From Albitalea sp966211955 (GTDB lineage Bacteria; Pseudomonadota; Gammaproteobacteria; Burkholderiales; Burkholderiaceae_C): DNA of 64,000 bases. The notes below the pieces were generated by a model that saw only the letters and a list, made by a program, of their open reading frames with translations, was not told the DNA's origin and searched no databases. Positions 36,128 through 45,073 of this stretch are shown piece by piece. The stretch lies in contig CBIHOF010000024.1 of the NCBI GenBank assembly GCA_966211955.1, positions 1-64,000 of the forward strand. Direction: 5' to 3'. Every line of letters starts with the position of its first letter. Position 1 is the first letter of the stretch. The position numbers and the translations under genes were made by a program.

Positions 36128-37674
36128 GTGGCATGAGCAATGAGTCGGCGGTGCTGCGCCTGGAGCTGCGCGGCATCAGCAAGCAATACCCGTCGGTCAA
36201 GGCGAACGACCGCGTGAGCCTGCGCGTGAAGCCGGGCGAGATCCACGCCGTGCTCGGCGAGAACGGCGCGGGCAAGTCCACGCTGATGAAGATCATCTAC
36301 GGCGCCGTGCGGCCTGACGAAGGCGAGATGCTGTGGAACGGCGAGGCCGTCACCATTCGCAACCCGCACGAAGCGCGGCGGCTGGGCATCAGCATGGTGT
36401 TCCAGCACTTCAGCCTCTTCGACACGCTGACCGCGGCGCAGAACGTGTGGCTCGGGCTGGAGAAGGGCCCGACGCTTGCGGAGGTGACGCAGCGCATCGT
36501 CATGGTGGCCGGCGTCTACGGCCTGGACGTGGATCCGCTGCGCCCGGTGCACACGCTGTCGGTGGGCGAGCGGCAGCGGGTGGAGATCGTGCGGGCGCTG
36601 CTCACGAAGCCGCAGCTGTTGATCCTCGACGAGCCCACCTCGGTGCTCACGCCGCAGGCGGTGGACAAGCTCTTCGTCACCTTGCGGCAGCTGGCGAGCG
36701 AGGGTTGCAGCATCCTCTACATCAGCCACAAGCTCGACGAGATTCGCGCCCTGTGCCACCACTGCACGGTGCTGGGCGCAGGCCGCGTGACGGGCGAGGT
36801 GGACCCGACGCAGGAGACCAACGCGAGCCTGTCGCGGCTGATGATCGGTGCGGAGCCGCCGACCTTGTCGCGGGACAAGGCGCATGCGGGCGATGCAGTG
36901 CTGCGCGTGCATGACCTGAGCCTGCCAAAGCGCGACCACTTCGGGATGAACCTCGACCGCATCGGCTTCGACGTGCGCTCGGGCGAGATCGTGGGCATCG
37001 CGGGGGTGTCGGGCAATGGGCAGCAGGAGTTGATGGCGGCGCTGTCGGGCGAGGATGCGCGCGCGCTGCCTGATGCGATCCGCCTCTTCGAGCGGCCCAT
37101 CGGGCGGCTGTCGCCCGCGGTGCGGCGGCAGCGTGGCCTGCACTTCGTGCCGGAGGAGCGCCTGGGGCGCGGCGCGGTGCCGGGGCTGTCGCTGGCGCAG
37201 AACAGCCTGCTCACGCGCAAGGAAGCGGTGAAGGCCGGTGGGTGGATTTCGACCGGCGAGGTGCAGGCGCTCACGCGCAGGCTGATCGCTCGCTTCAAGG
37301 TGAAGACCGGTGGCGCGGAGGCGGTCGCCAAGAGCCTGTCGGGCGGCAACCTGCAGAAGTTCATCGTCGGGCGCGAGATCGATGCGAAGCCGCGGTTGCT
37401 GATCGTGTCGCAGCCGACCTGGGGCGTGGACGTGGGAGCGGCGGCGCAGATCCGTGCGGAGCTCGTGAAGCTGCGCGACGAGGGCTGCGCGGTGCTCGTG
37501 GTGAGCGAGGAGCTCGACGAGCTCTTCGAAATCTGCGACCGGCTGCATGTGATCGCGCAAGGACGCTTGTCGCCGAGCGTGGAGACTTCGAAAGCGAGCG
37601 TGGAGATGATCGGCCAGTGGATGAGCGGGCTGTGGGATTCGCATGAGACGGAGCTGGCCGATGTGGGCGCTTGA
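36124..37674 (+). CDS. BMP-type nucleoside/purine ABC transporter, ATP-binding subunit
   Basis: A 516-residue double ATPase. The first domain has Walker A GENGAGKS (45-52), signature LSVGERQRVEIVRAL and Walker B LLILDEPTSVLTP. The second domain is degenerate: GVSGNGQQ replaces Walker A and VSQPTWGVDVG replaces Walker B, with Gln for the catalytic Glu. That pattern is normal in sugar and BMP-type importers. With the two permeases and the BMP lipoprotein that follow, it should import nucleosides or purine bases. It overlaps the guaD stop by four bases, linking uptake to deamination. Confidence 0.9.
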   Translation: MSGMSNESAVLRLELRGISKQYPSVKANDRVSLRVKPGEIHAVLGENGAGKSTLMKIIYGAVRPDEGEMLWNGEAVTIRNPHEARRLGISMVFQHFSLFDTLTAAQNVWLGLEKGPTLAEVTQRIVMVAGVYGLDVDPLRPVHTLSVGERQRVEIVRALLTKPQLLILDEPTSVLTPQAVDKLFVTLRQLASEGCSILYISHKLDEIRALCHHCTVLGAGRVTGEVDPTQETNASLSRLMIGAEPPTLSRDKAHAGDAVLRVHDLSLPKRDHFGMNLDRIGFDVRSGEIVGIAGVSGNGQQELMAALSGEDARALPDAIRLFERPIGRLSPAVRRQRGLHFVPEERLGRGAVPGLSLAQNSLLTRKEAVKAGGWISTGEVQALTRRLIARFKVKTGGAEAVAKSLSGGNLQKFIVGREIDAKPRLLIVSQPTWGVDVGAAAQIRAELVKLRDEGCAVLVVSEELDELFEICDRLHVIAQGRLSPSVETSKASVEMIGQWMSGLWDSHETELADVGA

Positions 37675-37692
37675 GGTGACGGGAGCGTTCGC

Positions 37693-38805
37693 ATGCTGAC
37701 CCTCGAAACCCGCCCCGAGCCCAGCCGGGTGATGAGCATCGTCTCGCCGCTGCTCGCGCTCGCGATCACCGTGGTGCTCGGCATCGGCCTCTTCACCCTG
37801 CTCGGCAAGGACCCGGTGCGCGGCCTGCAGGTCTTCTTCATCGAGCCCGTGAAGAGCGGCTACGCGCTCTCCGAACTCGCGGTGAAGGCCACGCCCTTGC
37901 TGCTCATCGCGCTCGGCCTCTCCGTGTGCTTCCGGTCCAACGTCTGGAACATCGGCGCCGAAGGGCAGTACGTCATCGGCGCGATCGCCGCGGGCGGCGT
38001 GGCGATGACGGCGGGCAAGGAGACGAGCCACTTCATCGTCGTCGGCATCCTGCTCGCGGGCATTGCCGGCGGCATGGCCTGGGCGGCCATCGTCGCCTTC
38101 CTGCGCGACAAGGCCAACGCCAACGAGATCCTCGTGAGCCTGATGCTGGTCTATGTCGCCGACATGGTGCTGAGCTACCTCGTCTACGGGCCGTGGAAAG
38201 ATCCGGCGGCCTACAACTTTCCGCAGACGATCAGCTTCCTCGATGCGACCAAGATCCCGCGGCTCTTCACCGGCTGGCGGGTGAACATCGGCGTGCTGAT
38301 CGCGCTGGCCGGCGTGCTGCTGTTCTGGGTCTTCCTGTTCCGCACCTATGCCGGCTTCCAGCTTCAGGTCGGCGGGCTCGCACCGGCGGCGGCGCGCTAT
38401 GCGGGCTTCTCGTCGCGAAAGGCTCTGTGGACGGCGATGCTCGGAAGCGGCGGCATGGCGGGGCTCGCGGGCGCGCTCGAGGCCGCCGGGCCGCTCGGGC
38501 AGCTCACGCCGCATGTGCCGGTGGGCTACGGGTTCGCGGCGATCATCGTGGCCTTCGTCGGAAGGCTGCATCCGGTGGGCGTGGTGTTCTCGGCGGTGCT
38601 CATGAGCATGTTCTATATCGGGGGTGAGCTGGCGCAGTCGCGGTTGGGGTTGCCGAAGTCGTTGACGGGCGTATTTCAGGGGTTGCTGCTGTTCACCTTG
38701 CTGGCTTGCGATACCTTGATCGTGTATCGGTTGAAGTGGCGAGGCACACGCCCTCACCCCAACCCTCTCCCAGGGGGAGAGGGAGCAGGAAAGGCGGTGG
38801 CGTGA
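37693..38805 (+). CDS. BMP-type nucleoside/purine ABC transporter permease 1
   Basis: A 370-residue BPD_transp_2 permease with about eight to ten membrane segments and the conserved VCFRSNVWNIGAEGQYVIGA and ANEILVSLMLVYVA. The last 20 or so residues (GTRPHPNPLPGGEG and onward) are the translation of a dispersed palindromic repeat (about 38745-38790) and are not part of the family. The gene therefore seems to have gained a new C-terminus. Its stop overlaps the ATG of the second permease by one base. It should form the membrane channel together with the next gene product. Confidence 0.88.
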   Translation: MLTLETRPEPSRVMSIVSPLLALAITVVLGIGLFTLLGKDPVRGLQVFFIEPVKSGYALSELAVKATPLLLIALGLSVCFRSNVWNIGAEGQYVIGAIAAGGVAMTAGKETSHFIVVGILLAGIAGGMAWAAIVAFLRDKANANEILVSLMLVYVADMVLSYLVYGPWKDPAAYNFPQTISFLDATKIPRLFTGWRVNIGVLIALAGVLLFWVFLFRTYAGFQLQVGGLAPAAARYAGFSSRKALWTAMLGSGGMAGLAGALEAAGPLGQLTPHVPVGYGFAAIIVAFVGRLHPVGVVFSAVLMSMFYIGGELAQSRLGLPKSLTGVFQGLLLFTLLACDTLIVYRLKWRGTRPHPNPLPGGEGAGKAVA

Positions 38806-39725
38806 TGGAAGCTGCAGCACTGCTCATCGCCGCGACCCTGAACGCGGGCACCGTGCTGGCCTTCGCCGCGCTCGGTTTGCTCATCAACGAACGCGCCGGC
38901 ATCGTCAACCTCGGGGCCGAGGGCATCATGCTCGTCGCCGCCGTCGCGGGCTTCGCGACCGCCGTTCACACCGGCAATGACTGGATCGCCTTCGCAGCCG
39001 GCATGGGCGCGGGCGCGCTGCTGGCCGCGGCCTTCGGCTGGCTGGTCATCTGGCTCAACACCAACCAGTACGCGAGCGGCCTCGCCTTGAGCCTCTTCGG
39101 CGCGGGCTTCTCCGCCTTCGTGGGCATCCGCTACACGCAGGAGAAGTTGTCCGAGCGCAGCCACTTCCAGATTCCGGGGCTCGCCGACATCCCGTTCGTC
39201 GGCCCTGCGCTCTTCCGCCAGCATCCGCTCGTGTACGTGGCGATTGCGCTGGCCGCCGCACTCACGTGGTTCCTCTACCGTTCGCGCGCCGGACTGGTGC
39301 TGCGCGCGGTGGGCGAATCGCCCGAATCGGCGCATGCGCTGGGCTATCCGGTGCGTCGCATCCGGCTGCTCGCGGTGATGGCCGGCGGCGCGCTCTGCGG
39401 CCTGGCAGGCGCCTACATCTCCGTCGTCTACACGCCGCTGTGGGTGGAAGGCATGGTCGCGGGCAAGGGCTGGATTGCGCTCGCGCTCACCACCTTCGCC
39501 ACCTGGCGGCCGGCCCGCGTCTTGCTGGGGGCCTACCTGTTCGGCGGCGTCACCATGCTCCAGTTCCATCTGCAAGGTGAAGGCGTCGACGTCCCCAGCC
39601 AGCTGCTCACCGCATTGCCCTATCTCGCCACCATCGTCGTGCTCGTGCTCATATCGCGCAACGCGGCGTGGATTCGCGCGAACATGCCGGCGTCGCTGGG
39701 GAAGCCCTTCGTCCCCGGCTCATAA
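38805..39725 (+). CDS. BMP-type nucleoside/purine ABC transporter permease 2
   Basis: A 306-residue BPD_transp_2 permease: MEAAALLIAATLNAGTVLAF, then GLLINERAGIVNLGAEGIML, which is the conserved coupling region of this subfamily, and GRNAVGESPESAHALGYPV-like LRAVGESPESAHALGYPVRR. About eight membrane spans. The ATG at 38805 overlaps the previous stop; an upstream in-frame extension reads through the repeat and was rejected. It pairs with permease 1. The BMP lipoprotein gene follows after 77 bases. Confidence 0.9.
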   Translation: MEAAALLIAATLNAGTVLAFAALGLLINERAGIVNLGAEGIMLVAAVAGFATAVHTGNDWIAFAAGMGAGALLAAAFGWLVIWLNTNQYASGLALSLFGAGFSAFVGIRYTQEKLSERSHFQIPGLADIPFVGPALFRQHPLVYVAIALAAALTWFLYRSRAGLVLRAVGESPESAHALGYPVRRIRLLAVMAGGALCGLAGAYISVVYTPLWVEGMVAGKGWIALALTTFATWRPARVLLGAYLFGGVTMLQFHLQGEGVDVPSQLLTALPYLATIVVLVLISRNAAWIRANMPASLGKPFVPGS

Positions 39726-39802
39726 TTCCAGCCGCTTTCAAGCCCCGATTCCAATACCCAAGACCCTTCCACATGCCGTTCCTGTCTCGAGGAGATGACA
39801 CG

Positions 39803-40981
39803 ATGATCGATTCCAAGCGCTCGATGTTCCGCCTGGCCGGCTGGTCCGTCCTCGCTGCCGCCGCGGCCCTCGCGGGCTGCAGCAAGAAAGAGGACACCGC
39901 CAGCACCGCGGCTGCGCCCGCATCGGCACCCGCCGCATCGGCTGCTGCATCTGCGCCCGCCGCGAAGGAGCCGCTGAAGGTGGCCTTCGCCTACATCGGC
40001 TCCATCGGAGACGGCGGCTGGAACTTCGCGCACGACAACGCCCGCAAGGCGATGGAGAAGGAACTCGGCGGCAAGGTCGTCACGAGCTTCGTCGAGAAGG
40101 TGGCCGAGGGCCCGGACGCCGAGCGAGTCTTCCGCGACATGGTGGGCCAGGGCAACAAGCTCATCTTCGGCACCACCTTCGGCCATGGCGACTACATGCT
40201 CAAGGTGGCCGCCGACAGCAAGGATGTGAAGTTCGAGCACGCCACCGGCTACAAGACCGCCGACAACCTGCGCGTCTACGACAGCCGCACCTATGAAGGC
40301 GCCTACATGGCCGGCGTGCTCGCCGGCGGCATGACCAAGAGCAACACGCTGGGCGTGGTGGGCTCGGTGCCCATCCCCGAGGTGATCCGCAACATCAACA
40401 GCTTCACGCTGGGCGCGCAGTCGGTGAACCCGAAGATCAAGACCAAGGTGGTCTGGGTCAACAGCTGGGGCGATCCGCCGAAGGAAACCGACGCGGCGCA
40501 ATCGCTCATCAACGCGGGCGCCGACGTGCTGTTCCAGAACACCGACACGTCCGCCGTGCTGCAGACGGCCGAGAAGGCCGGCAAGTACGCCGTGGGCTGG
40601 GACAGCGACATGTCCGCCTACGGCCCGAAGGCGCACCTCGGCTCGAGCGTCATCAACTGGACGCCGTACTACGTCAAGGCGGTGAACGACGTGCTCAATA
40701 ACACCTGGAGCACGGGCAAGACCTGGTGGGGCGTGAAGGAAGGCGCGATCGACATGGTGTCGATTTCCGACAAGGTGCCGGCGGAGCTGAAGGCGAAGAT
40801 CGACACGGTGAAGTCTGGCCTGAAGGACGGCAGCTTCGTGATCTGGAAGGGCCCGATCTCGACCAACGACGGCAAGGAGAAGCTGAAGAAGGACGAAGTC
40901 GCCAACGACGAGTTCCTGGGTGGCATCAACTTCTACGTCAAGGGCGTGGAGGGGAAGGTGCCGGGCGGGGACAAGAAGTAA
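39803..40981 (+). CDS. BMP-family substrate-binding lipoprotein
   Basis: A 392-residue lipoprotein. The signal peptide ends in lipobox LAGC, then KKEDTAS and an Ala/Pro/Ser-rich linker to about residue 55. The BMP/PnrA domain follows: KVAFAYIGSIGDGGWNFAHD, EGPDAERVFRDMVGQGNKLI, FEHATGYKTADNLRVYDSRT and GWDSDMSAYGPKAHLGSSVI. BMP proteins bind purine nucleosides or bases in a cleft. An excellent ribosome site (GAGGAG) supports the ATG at 39803. It is the receptor for the adjacent ATPase and permeases. Confidence 0.92.
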   Translation: MIDSKRSMFRLAGWSVLAAAAALAGCSKKEDTASTAAAPASAPAASAAASAPAAKEPLKVAFAYIGSIGDGGWNFAHDNARKAMEKELGGKVVTSFVEKVAEGPDAERVFRDMVGQGNKLIFGTTFGHGDYMLKVAADSKDVKFEHATGYKTADNLRVYDSRTYEGAYMAGVLAGGMTKSNTLGVVGSVPIPEVIRNINSFTLGAQSVNPKIKTKVVWVNSWGDPPKETDAAQSLINAGADVLFQNTDTSAVLQTAEKAGKYAVGWDSDMSAYGPKAHLGSSVINWTPYYVKAVNDVLNNTWSTGKTWWGVKEGAIDMVSISDKVPAELKAKIDTVKSGLKDGSFVIWKGPISTNDGKEKLKKDEVANDEFLGGINFYVKGVEGKVPGGDKK

Positions 40982-41008
40982 GAGCCTCGACGTGGGCGGG
41001 GAGTGGGG

Positions 41009-41130
41009 CTTTGCTCCCTCTCCGCCTGGGAGAGGGCGGGGGTGAGGGCGCGCGAAGCGCGATCCGGCCTTTGCTTGCCACCGCCGTCGCCCCTCACCCC
41101 AACCCTCTCCCAGGCGGAGAGGGAGTAAAG
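41009..41130. repeat. Long inverted repeat downstream of the BMP lipoprotein gene
   Basis: A perfect 23-base inverted repeat (41014-41036 with 41103-41125) has flanks that extend the pairing imperfectly on both sides (CTTT-gCTCCC outside, GGGGTGAGGG inside). The core is CCCTCTCCCAGGCGGAGAG. The same unit, as a half copy, lies at about 38745-38790, where it has become the C-terminus of permease 1. It may slow or end transcription between the transporter genes and the adenine-deaminase-like gene. Confidence 0.75.
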
Positions 41131-41168
41131 AGAACCTCTCGCAGAGGAAGCACGACTGGGAACGCACC

Positions 41169-42206
41169 ATGAATCTCGACGCCATCCCCCGCGACAAGCT
41201 CCCCTCATTGCTCAAGGCCATGCCCAAGGCCGAGCTGCACATCCACATCGAAGGCTCGCTCGAGCCCGAGCTGATCTTCGCGCTCGCCAAGCGCAACGGC
41301 GTGGCGCTGTCGTACCCGAGCGTCGACGCGCTGCGCGCGGCCTACGCCTTCACCGATCTGCAGAGCTTCCTCGACATCTACTACGCCGGCGCGAGCGTGC
41401 TCTTGCAGCCGCAGGATTTCGAGGACATGGCGATGGCCTATTTCCATCGCGCGAAGGCCGACAACGTCGTGCACGCCGAACTCTTCTTTGACCCGCAGAC
41501 CCACACCGCCCGCGGCGTGGGCTTCGAGACGGTTATCCACGGCCTCTCGCGCGCCTGCGAGCGGGCGCAGACGGAGCTTGGCATCAGCAGCTCGCTGATC
41601 ATGTGCTTCCTGCGCCACCTGAGCGAAGACGAGGCCTTCGCCACGCTCGACGAAGCCATGCCCTACCTCGGCCAGATCGTGGGCGTGGGCCTCGACAGCA
41701 GCGAGCGCGGCCACCCGCCCGAGAAGTTCGCGCGCGTCTTCGCCAAGTGCCGCGAACTCGGCCTGCACCTCGTGGCGCATGCCGGCGAGGAAGGCCCGCC
41801 CGCCTATGTGTGGAGCGCGCTGGACGTGCTCAAGGTCGAGCGCATCGACCACGGCGTGCGCAGCGTCGAAGACCCGGTGCTCATGCAGCGCCTCGCGCGC
41901 GAGCGCGTGCCGCTGACCGTGTGCCCGCTCTCCAACGTGAAGCTGTGCGTGTTCAAGTCAATGAGCGAGCACAACCTCGCCACGCTGCTCGACCAGGGGC
42001 TGGTCGCCACCGTCAACTCCGACGACCCCGCCTACTTCGGCGGCTACATGAACGACAACTTCATCGCCACCTTCGCCGCCTTGCCACAGCTCAATGCGAA
42101 GCATGCCTACCAATTGGCAGCCAACAGCTTCGAGGCAAGCTTTGCCGATGCGGGCGCCAAGTCCGGCTGGAAGACCGTGCTGGACCGCGTCTTCGAAGCC
42201 GCCTGA
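41169..42206 (+). CDS. Adenine deaminase (adenosine deaminase superfamily, Aah1-like)
   Basis: A 345-residue zinc amidohydrolase. Metal and catalytic motifs are KAELHIHIEGSLEPELIFAL (HxH), LVAHAGEEGPP (His and catalytic Glu), RIDHGVRS (His) and VNSDDPAYFGGY (Asp-Asp). The runs EPELIFALAKRNGV, FLDIYYAGASVL, HAELFFDPQTHTARG and VGLDSSERGHPP follow the bacterial adenine deaminases related to adenosine deaminase, not classical Add. The product of adenine deamination, hypoxanthine, is a substrate of the fused XDH. Adenosine deaminase remains possible; the call rests on remembered family motifs. Confidence 0.8.
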   Translation: MNLDAIPRDKLPSLLKAMPKAELHIHIEGSLEPELIFALAKRNGVALSYPSVDALRAAYAFTDLQSFLDIYYAGASVLLQPQDFEDMAMAYFHRAKADNVVHAELFFDPQTHTARGVGFETVIHGLSRACERAQTELGISSSLIMCFLRHLSEDEAFATLDEAMPYLGQIVGVGLDSSERGHPPEKFARVFAKCRELGLHLVAHAGEEGPPAYVWSALDVLKVERIDHGVRSVEDPVLMQRLARERVPLTVCPLSNVKLCVFKSMSEHNLATLLDQGLVATVNSDDPAYFGGYMNDNFIATFAALPQLNAKHAYQLAANSFEASFADAGAKSGWKTVLDRVFEAA

Positions 42207-42213
42207 AAGCTTG

Positions 42214-42236
42214 GCCTGCCGGCTTGCGGGGCAGGC
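42214..42236. terminator. Hairpin after the adenine-deaminase-like gene
   Basis: GCCTGCC (42214-42220) pairs with GGCAGGC (42230-42236) around a 9-base loop, starting 8 bases after the stop codon. No T-run follows, so it would at best be a weak or rho-assisted terminator. The rest of the 206-base gap to the next gene shows no clear feature. Confidence 0.35.
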
Positions 42237-42412
42237 GAGCGCAGTGGCATTCACCAGCACCTCGTCGCGCCCCCATTTCCGGGCGGTCTGGAATTTCCCC
42301 TCGTTCACAGGGGGCGAACATCGGCCTCGCAGATTCAAAATGCGCACAGGGAGTGTCGCGCCCGAAACCTTCGCAGCAGGGCCGGGTCCGACAGCCTCGG
42401 AGTTGACGTTCG

Positions 42413-43177
42413 ATGTCCATGCGCCACGGCCGCGTCCCATTCCTGCTGGTGATCGTGCTGGCATTGGCCCTGCTGACCGCGATGCCGGCGCAGGCCCGCA
42501 AGCTGACGCTCGCTGCCACCGAATACCCGCCCTACTACAGCGAGAGCCTGGAGCGCGGCGGCCCGGCCGCAGAATTGACCGTCACCGCCTTGCGCAATGC
42601 GGGCTACGAGATCGAGGTGCGTTTCATGCCCTGGGCCCGGGCGCTGCGGCTGGGCGAGCAGGGCAAGGTCGATGGGCTGATCGGCGTGTGGCGCTCGCCC
42701 GAGCGCGAGCGATCCTTCTTCTATTCCGATCCGGTCGTGACCAACCGCATCGTGCTGTGCCGCCGCGGCACCGCCGGCCCGGACCACTTCACGAGCTGGG
42801 AGGCCCTGCGGCCGTTCATGGTGGGCGTCGTGCGCGGCTACGCCAACCCTGAGGGGCTGGCCGCAGCCGGCGTGCACACCGAGGCGGTCACCGACGACCT
42901 GCAGAACCTGCGCAAGCTGATGGCCGGCCACATTGACCTCGCGCTCATCGACAGCCGCGTCGAGCAGTACCTGGCCCGCCGCCACATCGGCCCCACCGCC
43001 GCACTCATCGACTGCCTGCAGCCACCGGTGCAGGAGCATCCGCAGTACCTCGTGGTATCGCGCAGTACCGCAGGCGGCGAGGCCATCGTCGCCGCCTTCA
43101 ACGAGCAGATGCAGCGCCTGCGCCGCTCGGGTGAATTCAAGGGCATTGCCGGCCGCTGGGGCTGGGGCGGCTTCTAG
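42413..43177 (+). CDS. Periplasmic substrate-binding protein (SBP_bac_3-like)
   Basis: A 254-residue exported protein with a signal peptide ending in AMPAQA/RK. The family-3 binding fold is indicated by LTLAATEYPPYYSESLERGG, DGLIGVWRSPERERSFFYSD and a C-terminal EQMQRLRRSGEFKGIAGRWG. Such proteins bind amino acids or small polar ligands, often as parts of ABC importers or as receptors. No matching permease or ATPase is adjacent. Its place between two BMP-related genes may be incidental. The ligand cannot be told from the sequence. Confidence 0.8.
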   Translation: MSMRHGRVPFLLVIVLALALLTAMPAQARKLTLAATEYPPYYSESLERGGPAAELTVTALRNAGYEIEVRFMPWARALRLGEQGKVDGLIGVWRSPERERSFFYSDPVVTNRIVLCRRGTAGPDHFTSWEALRPFMVGVVRGYANPEGLAAAGVHTEAVTDDLQNLRKLMAGHIDLALIDSRVEQYLARRHIGPTAALIDCLQPPVQEHPQYLVVSRSTAGGEAIVAAFNEQMQRLRRSGEFKGIAGRWGWGGF

Positions 43178-43248
43178 AATCTGCGTTGCGCTGCGCGTGC
43201 CCCCGCGCGGCGTGAGTTGTTCAATCCGGGGCCATGTAGAGGAACACC

Positions 43249-44355
43249 ATGCTTCAAAACCTCGCCCGCGGCCTCGTGGCCGCGATGTTTGCCGTTCTCG
43301 GCATCACTGCGGCAAAGGCCGCGCCAGCTTCCGCACCGGCGACCGCATCCACGATCGCACCGCTGAAGGTCGCCTTCGTCTACGTGAGCCCCATCGGCGA
43401 CGCCGGCTGGACCTACCAGCACGACCAGGGCCGCCTCGCGATGGAGCGCTCGCTTGGGAACCGCGTGAAGACGACGGTCGTCGAATCGGTGGCCGAAGGC
43501 CCTGACGCCGAGCGCGTGATGCGTGACCTCGCATCGCAAGGCAACACGTTGATCTTCGCGACCAGCTTCGGCTACCTCGAGCCGGCCGTGCGCGTGGCAT
43601 CGGACTTTCCGGACGTGAAGTTCGAGCACGCGGGCGGCTACAAGAGCGCGCCCAACCTGCAGACCTACAACGCCCGCTACTACGAGGGCCGCTACCTCGC
43701 CGGCCTCGTCGCGGGCAGGAGCAGCAAGACGGGCATCGCGGGCTATGTGGCGGGTTTTCCGGTGCCTGAGGTGATCCAGGGCATCAACGCCTTCGCGCTG
43801 GGCATGCGCGAGGCGAATCCGAAAGCACAGGTTAAGGTGCTGTGGCTCAACACCTGGTTCGACCCGGCGCGCGAACGGGAAGCCGCGCTCACGCTGATCC
43901 ACCAGGGTGCCGACGTGCTCACCAACCACAGCGGGTCGCCGGCGGTTGCGCAGACCGCCGAAGAGCAGGGCGTCATGCTCGTGGCCTACCAGAGCGACAT
44001 GCGCCGCTACGCACCGCACGCACAGCTCACGTCGGTGGTGCACCGATGGGGCGCCTGGTACACGCAGGCGGCGCGCTCGGTGTTGGACGGGCGCTGGTCG
44101 CCGGTGCCGGTGTGGGGCGGGCTGAAGGACGGTTTCATCGAGCTGGCGCCCTTGTCTGCGTCGGTGGGGGCCGAGACACGCGCGCTGGTGGACGCGAAGC
44201 GACGGGCCATCGTCGCTGGTCGCTTCTCGCCGTTCTCGGGGCGGGTGGTGGACAACGACGGCAAGGTTCGGCTGGCGCGGGGGACGATGACCGATCAGGA
44301 GATCGCGACGATGAACTGGTTCGTGCTGGGGGTGAGCGGGAGTTTGCCGAAGTAG
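43249..44355 (+). CDS. Second BMP-family substrate-binding protein (non-lipoprotein)
   Basis: A 368-residue BMP-domain protein clearly paralogous to the lipoprotein at 39803: KVAFVYVSPIGDAGWTYQHD, ESVAEGPDAERVMRDLASQG, FEHAGGYKSAPNLQTYNARY and LVAYQSDMRRYAPHAQLTSV. Its signal peptide ends AKA/AP with no lipobox Cys, so it should be free in the periplasm. It has no transporter genes of its own and could hand ligand to the upstream permeases or serve a receptor role. The ligand-pocket Trp in GDGGWNF is kept here as GDAGWTY. Confidence 0.88.
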   Translation: MLQNLARGLVAAMFAVLGITAAKAAPASAPATASTIAPLKVAFVYVSPIGDAGWTYQHDQGRLAMERSLGNRVKTTVVESVAEGPDAERVMRDLASQGNTLIFATSFGYLEPAVRVASDFPDVKFEHAGGYKSAPNLQTYNARYYEGRYLAGLVAGRSSKTGIAGYVAGFPVPEVIQGINAFALGMREANPKAQVKVLWLNTWFDPAREREAALTLIHQGADVLTNHSGSPAVAQTAEEQGVMLVAYQSDMRRYAPHAQLTSVVHRWGAWYTQAARSVLDGRWSPVPVWGGLKDGFIELAPLSASVGAETRALVDAKRRAIVAGRFSPFSGRVVDNDGKVRLARGTMTDQEIATMNWFVLGVSGSLPK

Positions 44356-44391
44356 GGGACGGCTGGGGCTCGGGCGCGGGTTGGTGCACCG

Positions 44392-44988
44392 CTAGACCGG
44401 CGGCGCCCCCCCAAACTCCGGATTCAGCAAAGCATTGATCACGTGGTCCCGCCACTGCCCGTTGATGTAGAGGTAGTGCTTCGCCAACCCTTCCGCCCTG
44501 AACCCCAGCCGCTCCAGGACCGCAGCGCTCTTCAGGTTCTCCGGCAGGTGCGCCGCCTGCAGGCGATGCAGCCGCACCGGGTCCGCGAACATGGTGGACA
44601 CCAGCGCCTGCAGCGCCTCGTGCATGAGTCCTCTGCCTTGCAGTTGCTGGTCAAGTTGGTAGCCCAGCATGGCGCTGTGAAATGCCCCGCGCGAGACGGC
44701 GAAGACATGCGCCTGGCCGACGATGCGCGCAGGCTCATCCCGCAAGGTCAGCCAATAGCGAAAGGCGTCGCCAATGACAAAGGCGCGGCGGCTCTTGAGC
44801 AGCCGTTCGCGCTGCCCGCGCAGCGTGAAGAAGCCCTCGGGCGTCGGCGGGTCCCAGGGCGCGAAATGCGCCTGGTTGCGCGCGACGAAGGCCAGCAGCT
44901 CGCGCGACATCGCAGGGTCCGACGCGCGCAGCACGAGCCGCGGTGTCTCGATGGTTTGCGCAGGGATGGGGACGGCAGGGCTGGGCAT
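44392..44988 (-). CDS. GNAT-family N-acetyltransferase (RimJ/RimL-like)
   Basis: A 198-residue acetyltransferase. ETPRLVLRASDPAMSRELLA is the usual RimJ/RimL opening, LGYQLDQQLQGRGLMHEALQ is the acetyl-CoA-binding motif A, and LPENLKSAAVLERLGFRAEG is the C-terminal family motif. It would acetylate an N-terminal amine or a small-molecule amine; the target is unknown. The ATG at 44988 is chosen; another lies three codons upstream, and neither has a strong ribosome site. It converges with the second BMP gene and lies 85 bases after the dioxygenase gene. Confidence 0.85.
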   Translation of the reverse strand: MPSPAVPIPAQTIETPRLVLRASDPAMSRELLAFVARNQAHFAPWDPPTPEGFFTLRGQRERLLKSRRAFVIGDAFRYWLTLRDEPARIVGQAHVFAVSRGAFHSAMLGYQLDQQLQGRGLMHEALQALVSTMFADPVRLHRLQAAHLPENLKSAAVLERLGFRAEGLAKHYLYINGQWRDHVINALLNPEFGGAPPV

Positions 44989-45073
44989 GGCGCGCATTGT
45001 CGCGCGCTGCACTCGCATGGGCTGGCGCACCGCCTGGTGGCGCCAGCCTGCGCTGCCGCCGGCGTGCAGGCCG

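Noticed and set aside
36949..37674. Degenerate second ATPase domain as a sign of an inactive transporter
   Set aside because: Loss of the catalytic Glu and altered Walker A in the second half are normal for this importer class.
35839..38820. A 993-codon open frame on the minus strand opposite guaD and the BMP-type ATPase and permease
   Set aside because: It is antisense to three well-supported genes and has the His/Arg/Gly/Ala-rich composition of a shadow frame in high-GC DNA, with no recognisable domain.
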